Positions 23,723 through 35,218 of a DNA stretch of 64,000 bases are shown here, piece by piece. A program made the position numbers and the translations under genes. The DNA comes from Mercurialis annua. Its lineage: Eukaryota; Streptophyta; Magnoliopsida; Malpighiales; Euphorbiaceae. A model generated the notes under the pieces. The model saw nothing but the letters and a program-made list of their open reading frames with translations, ran no database searches and was not told where the DNA came from. The stretch covers positions 43,985,653 through 44,049,652 of the forward strand of contig NC_065572.1 in the NCBI RefSeq assembly GCF_937616625.2, given 5' to 3'. Each line of letters opens with the position of its first letter. Position 1 is the stretch's first letter.

Positions 23723-26290
23723 TAAATATATTGTCACTTTTCACGCACACTTTGCGTAATATAACCTAACCGTCCATAGGTAATCAGAACGACTCGTTGG
23801 AGACACTTGTGATGTGACATAAGCACAGTAATCGAAATGACGCGTTAAAGAGACTTGAATCGCGCCATACTAATCTAGTGTCACTTTTCACGCACACTTT
23901 GCGTAATACAACCTAATCAAGATTAGGTAAGCGGAACGATGCTTTAAAGAAACTTGAGACGCGACATACTAACCTAGCAAATGTTTTCACGCACACATTG
24001 CGTAATATAACCTAACCATGCTTTTGTAATCGGAACGACACGTTAAAGACACTTGCAACGCAACATACTAATCTATTGTCACTTTTCACGCACACTTTGC
24101 GTAATATAACCTAACCATGCTTTGGTAATCGGAACAACGTGTTAGAGAGACTTGTAACGTGACATATGAATGGTAATCGAAACGATACGTTAAAGAGACT
24201 TGAGACGCGCCATGATAATCTAACGTCACTTTTTACGCACACTTTGCATAATATAACTTAACCATTCTTAGGTAATCGTAACAACATGTTAAGGAGACTT
24301 GTAATTCGACATACTAATCTAGCGACACTTTTAACGCGCACTTGGCATAATATAACATAACCATGCTTTGGTAATCAAAACGACGAGTTAAAGAGACTTG
24401 AGATGTGACATACTAATCTAGCGTCACTTTTCACGCACACTTTGCTTAATATAACCTAAACATGCTTAGGTAATCGGAACAGCACGTCAAAGACACTTGC
24501 AACGCGACATACTAATCTATTGTCACTTTTCACGCACACTTTGCGTAATATAACCTAACCATGCTTTTGTAATCGGAACGATGTGTTAGAGAGACTTGTT
24601 ACGTGAGATAAGTATGGTAATCGAAACGATATGTTAATGAGACTTGAGACGCGTAATACTAATTTAACATCACTTTTTACGCACACTTTGCGTAATATTA
24701 CTTAACCATGCTTAAGTAATCATAACAACGTGTTAAGAAGACTTGTGACGCGACATACTAATCTAGCGTCACTTTTCACGCACACTTTGCGTAATATAAT
24801 CTAACCATGCTTAGATAAAGGGACTTCAGACGCGATATACAAATCTAGCGTAACTTTTCACGCACACTTTGTGTAAATTAACCTAACCATGCTTAGGTAA
24901 TCAGAATGACGCGTTAAAGAGAGATGAGATGCGACATACTAATCTATTTTCATTTTTCACGCACACTTTGCGTAATATAACCTAACCATGCTTAGGTATT
25001 CATAACGACGAATTAGAGACACTTGTGACGCGACATAAGCATGGTAATCGAAACGACGCATTAAAAAGACACTTGTAACGCGACATAAGCATGGTAATCG
25101 AAACGACGCATTAAAGAGACTTAAAACGTGCAATACTAATCTAGCGTCACCTTTTACACACGCTTTGCATAATATAACCTAACCATTTTTAGGAAATCGA
25201 AACGACGCGTTAAAGAGACTTGAGTAGCGACATATTAATTTAGCGCCATTTTTCACGCACACTTTGCGTAATTTAACCTAACCATGGTTAGGTAATCGGA
25301 ACGACGCGTTAAAGAGACTTGAGACGCGACATACTAATCTAGTTTCACTTTTCACGCACTCTTTACGTAATATAACCTATTCATTCTTAGGTAATCGGAA
25401 TACGCATTAAAAAGACTCGAGACACGACATACTAATCTAGCGTAAAATAACCTAACCATGCATAGGTAATCGGAACGACGCGTTAAAGAGACTTGAGACA
25501 CGACATACTAATCTATTGTCACTTTTCACGCACACTTTGCGTAATATAACCTAACCATGCTTAGGTATTCAGAACGACGCGTTAGAGATACTTCTAACGC
25601 GACATAAGAACAGTTATCGAAACGATGCGTTAAAGCGACTTGAAACACGCTATACTAATCAAGCGTCACTTTTCACGCACACTTTGCATAATACAACCTA
25701 ATCAATATTAAGAAATCAGAACAACGTGTTAAAGAGACTTAAGACGCACACATTGCGTAATATAACATAACCATGCTTAGGTAATCGGAACGACGCCTTA
25801 AAGAAAGTTGAGACGTGACATACTAACCATGCTTAGGTAACTGGAACGGCACGTTAAAGACACTTGCATGCGACATACTAATCTATTGTCACTTTTCACG
25901 CAGACTTTGCGTAATATAACCTAACCATGCTTTGGTAATCGGAACGACGTGTTAGAGAGACTTGTAAAGCGACATAAGCATAGTAATCGAAACGATACAT
26001 TAAAGAGACTTGAGACGCGACATACTAACCTAGCAAATGTTTTCACGCGCACATTGCGTAATATAACCTAATCATGCTTTGGTAATTGGAACGACACGTC
26101 AAATAGAATTGAGACGCGACATACTAATTTAGCGTCACTTTTCACGTACACTTTGCGTAAAATAACCTAACCATGCTTAGGTAATCCGAACGGCATGTTA
26201 AAGACACTTGGAACCCGACATACTAATCTATTGTCACTTTTCGCGCACACTTTGTGTAATAAAACCTAACCATGTTTTGGTAATCGGAAC
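23723..26290 (+). repeat. 99-bp satellite array, block D
   Basis: Forward monomers with an unusually high share of the 48-50 bp short form. Two short forms stand in direct tandem at 25022-25121 (50-bp spacing). Truncated monomers occur around 25740 and 25440. No gene seen. The last five bases (26286-26290, GGAAC) are the left target duplication of the copia element. Confidence 0.93.
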
Positions 26291-28364
26291 TGTTGGCGCA
26301 GCGGGAGGCGCGGGTCCGGATCGTATATTTCAATTCAAAATCGAAATTCCAACAATTCGGATCCTAAAGTTGATCATATCAACAACAAATGGATCGTCGT
26401 ATCATTTAGTAATTAAAGCACGCATCTAAGAATCGTAAGAAGAATACCTATGTCGATTCTCCAACGATTCTTGTAGTCCCGAAAGTACGGCGACCTCAAG
26501 CTCGTCCACACGAGTATGCGTCCGATTGAATCCTCGCCTTGAAGTAATCCTGCAAGAGTTCCTCTTGCCGAGCAGCCCTAAGCTCAAACTCTCGCCGCGA
26601 TCACTACCTTGCTCGGATGTATAAAAAACGTCGCCAAGTTTTTCCCGTGATTGATGACTACTTGAACTCCTTCAAGTGCTTTCTCTCTCTACAACTTTGT
26701 AGTGAGATGTGTGTTGTGTGTTGTTTTGAAATGAGTAAGGACATGCTCTATTTATAGGCTAGAGCATGCCTTAAGAATGCAACACCTTGCATGCTAGGTG
26801 TCACACACCAAGCAAAGGTGTTGCCACCATATGACACCTTTCATGTGGTGACATCACATAGGTGACATCATATAGGTGATGTCATCATATGACATCATCA
26901 TTCCATTATGAACATAGTACAATTAGGTTCCTACTAATTTATAACTCTTACACACTCCAAATTACTAATTTATGACATCACATATATGACATAGGCTTAT
27001 CTCATTACATCATCACCATGACATCATCATTCCATTAGCTAATGATTAGTCATTTAAGTATCATTAATTACACTAATTAATTACTTAAACCTTTTAATCA
27101 TAAAACTTGGTTAAAATATAATTAGGTTCCTACTAATTTATAACTCTTATAAATTAGTCCCTAATTAATATGAACATAGTACAATTAGGTTCCTACTAAT
27201 TTATAACTCTTACAAATTAGTCCCTAATTTGTACTTGTTTTTCATCTTAGATTAATTTCCGAGATATGCTAGTATCTATATGAAATCCATCTTTCGTAAA
27301 CTCAATCGGTTGCACACTCTATTGTGTGTGACTAACTAGGTTCACATCTATATGGCAACGAGAGACATAAGAAACACATTTCTTATATTAAATAATTAAA
27401 TCCCATTTAATTATTAATTCTCGTAGATCGAGAGTGACGTCTAGCAACATATCACGACCCCCAAATAGAGATGAATGTTTCGATGCATTCTTTATGAACC
27501 ATTGTTCATAATACCGTACACTCAAAATTCCCTTCATCTAAGATTCCAATCTCGACTAGTGTCACGGTTAAGTCAAACACTGTTTGTCTTGATCATATGA
27601 CCTCATCTCTCAGTTCTAATTCTTGATAAATATGACTTCCACTAAAAATAACTTTCTATGTAAGTCATATACACCTGCGCAGGTTTTATCATCCATCAAG
27701 AATAATTCGAGATAGCATAGAATCTTGTCTCCGTTCATCCAGAGTGATGAATCCTTTCTAGGTTAAACCCCTATCTCCATATGCAACTAATTAGAGCCAA
27801 CACATCCCGCGGCCCTAGCTCATGAAAGATCTAGGGTTAAGGAGTATCAAACTCTAATCACTTATATACAAGATAGTGTCACCGCAAGTCAAAGGACATA
27901 TGTACAATTATGAACTAGATGACATTAAATTGACTTTGATGAATTACCATGTATAAGTCATCTATCGTCACTTGTTCGACTCACTCAACAACTTGAGTGT
28001 CCACATGTTTATTCTGATCCCCATCAAGTAGTATAAGACTCACTACTTCCTATAATTAGTAACTCTTTACTAATCAGGAGAATAAACAGAGGTGACGATC
28101 TTTCCGGGATAATGCGATGCCCTTATTCGTAGGACCCCATCGATCGTGAACGGTTATTTAGATCACTTGTATAATAGAATCTGTCACTCATATTCTTAAC
28201 ATCTTAAGAATAGATTCTATCACAATGTGATAAGGACAATACGTAATAAATGAACACTTAGTTGATGAGACACTTAGTTCAAATAGAACATATATATCTT
28301 TGCCATTGGGATTAATTCTACAAATATACACGATCAAATGGCCCTAGGGCATATACTACTAACA
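26291..28364 (-). repeat. 3' LTR of the copia element
   Basis: On the minus strand it starts TGTTAGTAGTATATGCCC and ends GGCGCCAACA... in the sense that its plus-strand start is TGTTGGCGCAGCGGG. It contains three copies of a segment with AGGTTCCTACTAATTTATAA (near 26934, 27124 and 27188) and clustered TGACATCA-type motifs (26850-26900, again near 26975 and 27020). A TATA box (CTATAAATAG) is at 26748-26757 on the minus strand. Confidence 0.95.
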
Positions 28365-28376
28365 ATCTCCCACTTG
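28365..28376 (-). other. Polypurine tract of the copia element
   Basis: Minus strand AAGTGGGAGAT directly precedes the TGTTAG of the 3' LTR. GTGGGAGATTG-type tracts are usual in plant copia elements. Confidence 0.85.
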
Positions 28377-31300
28377 CACTAGTGCCATTGACAACTATAT
28401 CTAAGCCCCATCTTCACAAGATGTAAATATTAATGACTCTAAGTCATGTAAACCTTAATGACTCTAAGTCATGTAAACCTTAATGACTCCAAGTCATGGG
28501 CTTTGTCAGTGGGTTAGCCGTCTTATTGGCTAATGCTATCTTTTAGAGAAATAATTTTTCTCTTTACAACAATTTCTTTAGATAATATGATAAAGCCTTT
28601 CTTTATGTTCGGATAATTTGTGAGACCCGGTTTCTTTTGCTAGGGCAGTAGCGCCATTGTGGTCGCAGAAAAGAGGAACTTTCGACTTAATGGAAGAAAA
28701 CCGTACTTAGTTCAGTTATAAACTAATTTATCCAAACACCTTCTATTACGACATCTCATGTCGTAATATACTCGGCTTCTATAATGGAGTATGGAGTTGA
28801 TTCTTGCTTAGAACACTGCTAGCTCACTACTCCTTCATTATAGATAAATATGAATCTGGAGATAGACTCTCTATTATCCATATCTGATTATTAATCAGAA
28901 TCTGTAAATCGGTCTACTTAAAAATCTCGTTCTCCATTTGTTAATACCATATCTTTAGTTCTATAAAAGTACTTAAAGATACCTTTAACAACCATCCAAT
29001 GTTCTCAACATAGATTGGATTAAAACCGATTAGTCCCACTAACCGCATAGACATTTTCTAGCTTTGTATGTGGCAACACATACCTCAGACTACCAATTGC
29101 TGAAGCTTATGGTATCTTTGCTAGATTCTTTCTTTCTTCAGAAGTTTCGGAAGACATTCCCTTTGAAAGAAGAATTTTATGCCTAACTAGTATCAATCCT
29201 TCTTAGAACTTCCATATTGAACTACTTCAATATCTTTTCTAAGAAGAGCCTTTAGGAGAAACCAATTATTCTCTTAGATCTATCTCTATAGAGTCTAATA
29301 CTGAGAATTTAGGCTACCTCTCCGAGGTCTTTGATGGAGTACGTATTAGATAAACCAAAGTTTTACAAAAGTTAACATTCTGATATTATTATTTATTAGT
29401 AATCAGTTATCTACATGCAAGATCATGAAAGTGAGTCTGCTCCCATTAACCTTCTTGTAAACATTGGGTTAATCATCATTTTTAATAAATTCATAACTCC
29501 TTACGGATTTATCAAGATGACGAAACTCGAAGCTTTCTTTCCATCCACTAGGGATCATTTTAGCTTACACGCCTTGGAATCTTCTTCAGATTCAAAATCC
29601 TCGACTTGTTCCATATAGATATACTCCTTAATTTAACCATTAAGGAATGTGGTTCTTACAACCATATGTCCAACCACAAAATCTGAATGTGTAGCCTTGG
29701 TAAGAAAAATCTTGATGGACTTAAGCATGGCTACCGGCAATAAAGTGTATTCACAATACAACTTCTTGCCTCTAGCAAAACTCTTTTACAACAAGCCTAG
29801 CTTTAAAGGTCTCCACCTTTCCATTAGTACCAATTTTACACTCGAAGATCCATTTAAACCTTATTGGTATAATACCTTTGGATGGATCGACTAGCTCCTA
29901 AAATTTGGTTTCTTTATATGGAATCCATTTCAGATTTTATTCCTTCAAACCAATTTTGAAGAATCTATATCACATATAGATTCCTCATAAGTAGAGGGAT
30001 CAACATTTGATCTTTTACTCCATGACTAAACAACTCCTGTTTATCATGTGGGAAAACCATCTCTCTCCAGTGGACGAGATACTCTACTTAATCTTCGAGT
30101 TGTTAATGTAGATACATCTTTTACTAACTCCGGTTTTTAGTGGATTTGATCAATCTTCATTGATTCATTATTTTGTTGGTAACTAGATGACTCCTCATCT
30201 AATTCTATGTTCCTTTCTTATTGTCCCTCTTGAATAAACGCTTTATTAAGAAAGACTACCACCGATAAACAACGATTGTTTGTTCGGTTCGAATATAGAA
30301 ACAATATCCTAAACTGTCTTTAGGATATCCAACATAACCTTTCCATGATTGATTTTGATTCCAAATTTATCGGATATCAGTTACATGATATGTTCCGAAC
30401 ACCCTCAAATCTTAACATCCTTAAGACTTTATTCCATACCATATCTCATAAGGTATGTATGGAGCGGATTTAGTTGGAATTTAATTTAGAATTTTATTTG
30501 CGGTAAGAAGTGCTTGACCCTATAACGAGATGGATAAGTCAGTATATAGCTCATTCTTGATTGTATCATTTCCCACAATGTACGATACGTCCTTCTTGAC
30601 AGACGCACCATTCAACCATGGTGTTCTCAAGGAGTAAGTTGAAAAATAATACCACATTCCTTTTAGGAACATACCAAAATCTGTACTCAAGTATTCTTCC
30701 CTTTTCGATCACATCGTAAAACGTACCATATACATCACTATGTATGATCTCTTAAACGGCTTTAGCTCTACCTCTTTGTCCCACAAAGAATAATCAGGCC
30801 ATGTTGCCTTTAAGATACGACTCACAAATCGGAAGAGATGAAAAATCTTGATTGCTCAAGATTCCCATCCTATTTAACTTGTTATGTCTATCTTTTGCAA
30901 TATGTCCTAATTATAAATGCCAAAGTTGTTTAGAAATTTGATAACTTATGGTATTAATTTCCAAAACATCTTTTGCATTAAACATCTTTATTCAAGTCAT
31001 AAAGAACATTTTGTACATATCCATACCCAACTCCGTATTATCAAACATAATACTACAAACATCCTTTGTAAATAGAAAATCAACTACCAAATTTGTCATA
31101 CAAATTCGGATATGATATTTCTATATATATTGGGTAAGTACAAAAAACTTGTTTAATTACAACCTATGTTTATTTAAGAAAATAGAAGTTGATCCTATAG
31201 CTCTTGTCGCAACGCTTGCGTCATTCCCGAGATTTAAGATTACTTCATCTTTTTCCTTTCTTTCTCACTTTTACTAAATCCGTAAAAGATAAACAAATAT

Positions 31301-31476
31301 GAGAATTAGCATCGGTATCCAATACCTAAACTTTTAAATGAGCAATTGACATTGGAACATGAGATAGACACATTCTTGATGGAATTGTCGTTCCTCTCGT
31401 CATTGCCCTTTAAGTATTCACAATACTTAATACAATTTCCATTTCAATGTCTTTTGTTTTGACAAAAGAAACAATT
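28377..31476 (-). pseudogene. Decayed copia gag-pol
   Basis: No long open frame remains, but landmarks appear in copia order on the minus strand. A gag zinc knuckle CFFCQNKRH-stop-NGNC lies at 31432-31476, where a TGA replaces a residue. A protease-like LDTDANSHIC (usual form LDTGxxxHIC) is at 31293-31325, with a stop just before it. A pre-integrase/integrase zinc region with LGHIAKDR (30901-30927) is followed by CESYLKG and VGQRGRA. The reverse-transcriptase YVDD box is degraded to HVDN followed by a stop (29406-29417). RNase H PLFCDHNGATALAKE is near 28640-28690. Short plus-strand open frames in this stretch are antisense by-products. Confidence 0.85.
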
Positions 31477-33130
31477 TCTTTTATTGACCAAACCGCCTTT
31501 TAAATATTCCAAATATTTCCGGCTATGACTTATACTGTCCTACATCTTAACAAACGAAAACACTTTTCTTTGTTAACCAATGTGCATTTCTTTTTCGCAA
31601 TAGCCTTGGAGGCATCTAAATATCTTAATCAAAAAAAAAAAATGGTTTTAAACCACTAGCCGATTACTATCGTGAATGTCACTTAAAAGGATTCTATTTA
31701 ATCTTATTATCCCTTAGATAGCAAAGATCTCTAATTAGTATTCGTGTTATTTTGTATATTTAACCATAATGATTTGGTCTTTATCAAAATGGCCTCCCAC
31801 TATCTTTTTCGAATCCTACACTTCCATAATAGGAAACGCGAATCTTTGTTGGAAAAGATTTCAAGTGGGTGATTGAATTCTTATATTCATTTATCTTTCC
31901 CTCAAGTACTTAATGCTATTCTTGGAATCAAAATGATTTATAAGTGAACAATTACTTGTTCATCATATCTCATATGAGGTTCAATCATTTCCGGCTCTTA
32001 ATGCTTTCACCCTCAAGTACTTAATGCTATTGTTAGGTTTCCACATTAGTTAAGTTTAACCCATTGAATCAACTAAGATGTATCGATTTGAATAATATAC
32101 GACTCAGGTACGCCTAATTGCCTTTCTCGCCGTATATTATATCGACTACACCCGTAACATCTCATGCTTAACAATAAACTCAACAACATCTCTTGACGAT
32201 ATCATCTCACCCCTATGTATCCATAGCCGACAAGATGATAACTCAAAGCGTGTTAGTTTATTGCTCCAATGGAGAGCCATTGATAAACAATTTAATGATT
32301 AATCAATATAAACTTAATCTTTTAACTTTTAGGAAGATTTCTTTGGGTTTTAAGTTATTCAGGTCTCACTAAACACACAATACATTTTAGCATGCATCTC
32401 ATACATATTAAAGCTAAAATTAATCATGCAATCACACATGTATGATCATGGACTTCCTAGGTCTCATTCTTTAGCCACAAAAGAATGAGCAAACTATTAC
32501 ATATCTCGGAAATGATTCTCTAATCATTCACTATGTAATATCTGCTTTCTTTAGGTATAGAGGAATCGTCCTAGAACCTCTGAAAGCCTCAACCGATCGC
32601 TGATCCTCAAAAAAAAAATTTATTTTTATTTTACGTTTTTTTTTTTCGAGTCGGAAACTTTTTCCCTGGTGTAAAACCCCTTTTTCAGCATTTCGGTTTT
32701 TTACAAAAAAAAAATATTTTTTTTTTCGGGCCGAAAACTTTTTCCCGGGTGTAAAACCCGTTTTTCAGCATTTTTGGTTTTTATGAAAAAAAAAATATTA
32801 TTTTTTTTTTCGGGTTTTTTTTTTCGGGTTTCGCTTTTTCCGCATATTCCGTTGATGACAACATAATGCACAAGCGAATCACGTATTGTGTTAAATGATC
32901 ACATTAGAAAAATTCCCAGGATAGATTGGAGGGTCACGAGCGGACCACTTAAGTACCAATCTCCTAGACAGAATTTAATCAAATGTAATTAATATCACAA
33001 TAGCGTTTGTTCGTTTTTGGAAAAACAAAATCCCTCGGAATTATAAATTACATGCCCAATAATAATTCCTAAGTCCATGATTATTTATACATTTATTCAA
33101 TCGTAAAGCGTTAATACTCGATGATACGGT
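31477..33130 (-). other. Copia 5' internal region: degenerate gag and leader
   Basis: This is the part of the copia interior between the zinc knuckle and the primer site. It should hold the gag N-terminus and leader, but I can read no open frame. It contains homopolymer A/T runs and the tandem repeat described separately. Confidence 0.55.
32636..32828. repeat. Tandem repeat of about 80 bp with T/A homopolymers in the copia leader
   Basis: About two and a half units. Each starts with a run of T, then CGGGCCGAAAACTTTTTCCC or a close variant, then GGTGTAAAACCC, TTTTTCAGCATTT and an A run. It lies in the region expected to be the RNA leader or start of gag; no function can be read from it. Confidence 0.8.
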
Positions 33131-33143
33131 GGCTCCGATACCA
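33131..33143 (-). other. Primer-binding site of the copia element
   Basis: Minus strand TGGTATCGGAGCC, one base from the LTR end. It differs at one position from the usual initiator-Met tRNA complement TGGTATCAGAGCC. It fixes the element's orientation and makes 33145-35218 the 5' LTR. Confidence 0.88.
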
Positions 33144-33144
33144 C

Positions 33145-35218
33145 TGTTGGCGCAGCGGGAGGCGCGGGTCCGGATCGTATATTTCAATTCAAAATCGAAA
33201 TTCCAACAATTCGGATCCTAAAGTTGATCATATCAACAACAAATGGATCGTCGTATCATTTAGTAATTAAAGCACGCATCTAAGAATCGTAAGAAGAATA
33301 CCTATGTCGATTCTCCAACGATTCTTGTAGTCCCGAAAGTACGGCGACCTCAAGCTCGTCCACACGAGTATGCGTCCGATTGAATCCTCGCCTTGAAGTA
33401 ATCCTGCAAGAGTTCCTCTTGCCGAGCAGCCCTAAGCTCAAACTCTCGCCGCGATCACTACCTTGCTCGGATGTATAAAAAACGTCGCCAAGTTTTTCCC
33501 GTGATTGATGACTACTTGAACTCCTTCAAGTGCTTTCTCTCTCTACAACTTTGTAGTGAGATGTGTGTTGTGTGTTGTTTTGAAATGAGTAAGGACATGC
33601 TCTATTTATAGGCTAGAGCATGCCTTAAGAATGCAACACCTTGCATGCTAGGTGTCACACACCAAGCAAAGGTGTTGCCACCATATGACACCTTTCATGT
33701 GGTGACATCACATAGGTGACATCATATAGGTGATGTCATCATATGACATCATCATTCCATTATGAACATAGTACAATTAGGTTCCTACTAATTTATAACT
33801 CTTACACACTCCAAATTACTAATTTATGACATCACATATATGACATAGGCTTATCTCATTACATCATCACCATGACATCATCATTCCATTAGCTAATGAT
33901 TAGTCATTTAAGTATCATTAATTACACTAATTAATTACTTAAACCTTTTAATCATAAAACTTGGTTAAAATATAATTAGGTTCCTACTAATTTATAACTC
34001 TTATAAATTAGTCCCTAATTAATATGAACATAGTACAATTAGGTTCCTACTAATTTATAACTCTTACAAATTAGTCCCTAATTTGTACTTGTTTTTCATC
34101 TTAGATTAATTTCCGAGATATGCTAGTATCTATATGAAATCCATCTTTCGTAAACTCAATCGGTTGCACACTCTATTGTGTGTGACTAACTAGGTTCACA
34201 TCTATATGGCAACGAGAGACATAAGAAACACATTTCTTATATTAAATAATTAAATCCCATTTAATTATTAATTCTCGTAGATCGAGAGTGACGTCTAGCA
34301 ACATATCACGACCCCCAAATAGAGATGAATGTTTCGATGCATTCTTTATGAACCATTGTTCATAATACCGTACACTCAAAATTCCCTTCATCTAAGATTC
34401 CAATCTCGACTAGTGTCACGGTTAAGTCAAACACTGTTTGTCTTGATCATATGACCTCATCTCTCAGTTCTAATTCTTGATAAATATGACTTCCACTAAA
34501 AATAACTTTCTATGTAAGTCATATACACCTGCGCAGGTTTTATCATCCATCAAGAATAATTCGAGATAGCATAGAATCTTGTCTCCGTTCATCCAGAGTG
34601 ATGAATCCTTTCTAGGTTAAACCCCTATCTCCATATGCAACTAATTAGAGCCAACACATCCCGCGGCCCTAGCTCATGAAAGATCTAGGGTTAAGGAGTA
34701 TCAAACTCTAATCACTTATATACAAGATAGTGTCACCGCAAGTCAAAGGACATATGTACAATTATGAACTAGATGACATTAAATTGACTTTGATGAATTA
34801 CCATGTATAAGTCATCTATCGTCACTTGTTCGACTCACTCAACAACTTGAGTGTCCACATGTTTATTCTGATCCCCATCAAGTAGTATGAGACTCACTAC
34901 TTCCTATAATTAGTAACTCTTTACTAATCAGGAGAATAAACAGAGGTGACGATCTTTCCGGGATAATGCGATGCCCTTATTCGTAGGACCCCATCGATCG
35001 TGAACGGTTATTTAGATCACTTGTATAATAGAATCTGTCACTCATATTCTTAACATCTTAAGAATAGATTCTATCACAATGTGATAAGGACAATACGTAA
35101 TAAATGAACACTTAGTTGATGAGACACTTAGTTCAAATAGAACATATATATCTTTGCCATTGGGATTAATTCTACAAATATACACGATCAAATGGCCCTA
35201 GGGCATATACTACTAACA
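33145..35218 (-). repeat. 5' LTR of the copia element
   Basis: Same 2,074-bp length and all but identical sequence to 26291-28364 (constant offset 6,854), including the three AGGTTCCTACTAATTTATAA copies. Followed on the right by the target duplication GGAAC. Confidence 0.95.
33602..33611 (-). promoter_or_regulatory. TATA box in the copia 5' LTR
   Basis: CTATAAATAG on the minus strand, flanked by the near-palindrome GCATGCTCTAGCC...GAGCATGTC on that strand. Position within the LTR and close match to a plant TATA box suggest that element RNA starts shortly downstream (lower plus coordinates). Confidence 0.6.

Larger units (their letters stand above)
26291..35218 (-). mobile_element. Full-length Ty1/copia LTR retrotransposon, coding-dead (8,928 bp)
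   Basis: Two 2,074-bp LTRs (26291-28364 and 33145-35218) flank a 4,780-bp interior, with target duplication GGAAC on both sides (26286-26290 and 35219-35223). The primer-binding site next to the right LTR and polypurine tract next to the left LTR show that it reads leftward. Decayed remnants of gag zinc knuckle, protease, integrase, reverse transcriptase and RNase H lie in copia order. The LTRs differ at one base that I found by eye (A near 28035 against G near 34889), so insertion is recent, yet every coding domain carries stops. Confidence 0.95.

Noticed and set aside
26850..27240. TGACATCA-type and AGGTTCCTACTAATTTATAA repeats in the copia LTR as a separate element
   Set aside because: They occur identically in both LTRs, so they belong to the LTR itself.
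29415..29894. Plus-strand open frames within the copia interior
   Set aside because: The minus strand carries the reverse-transcriptase remnant here, so these are antisense by-products.
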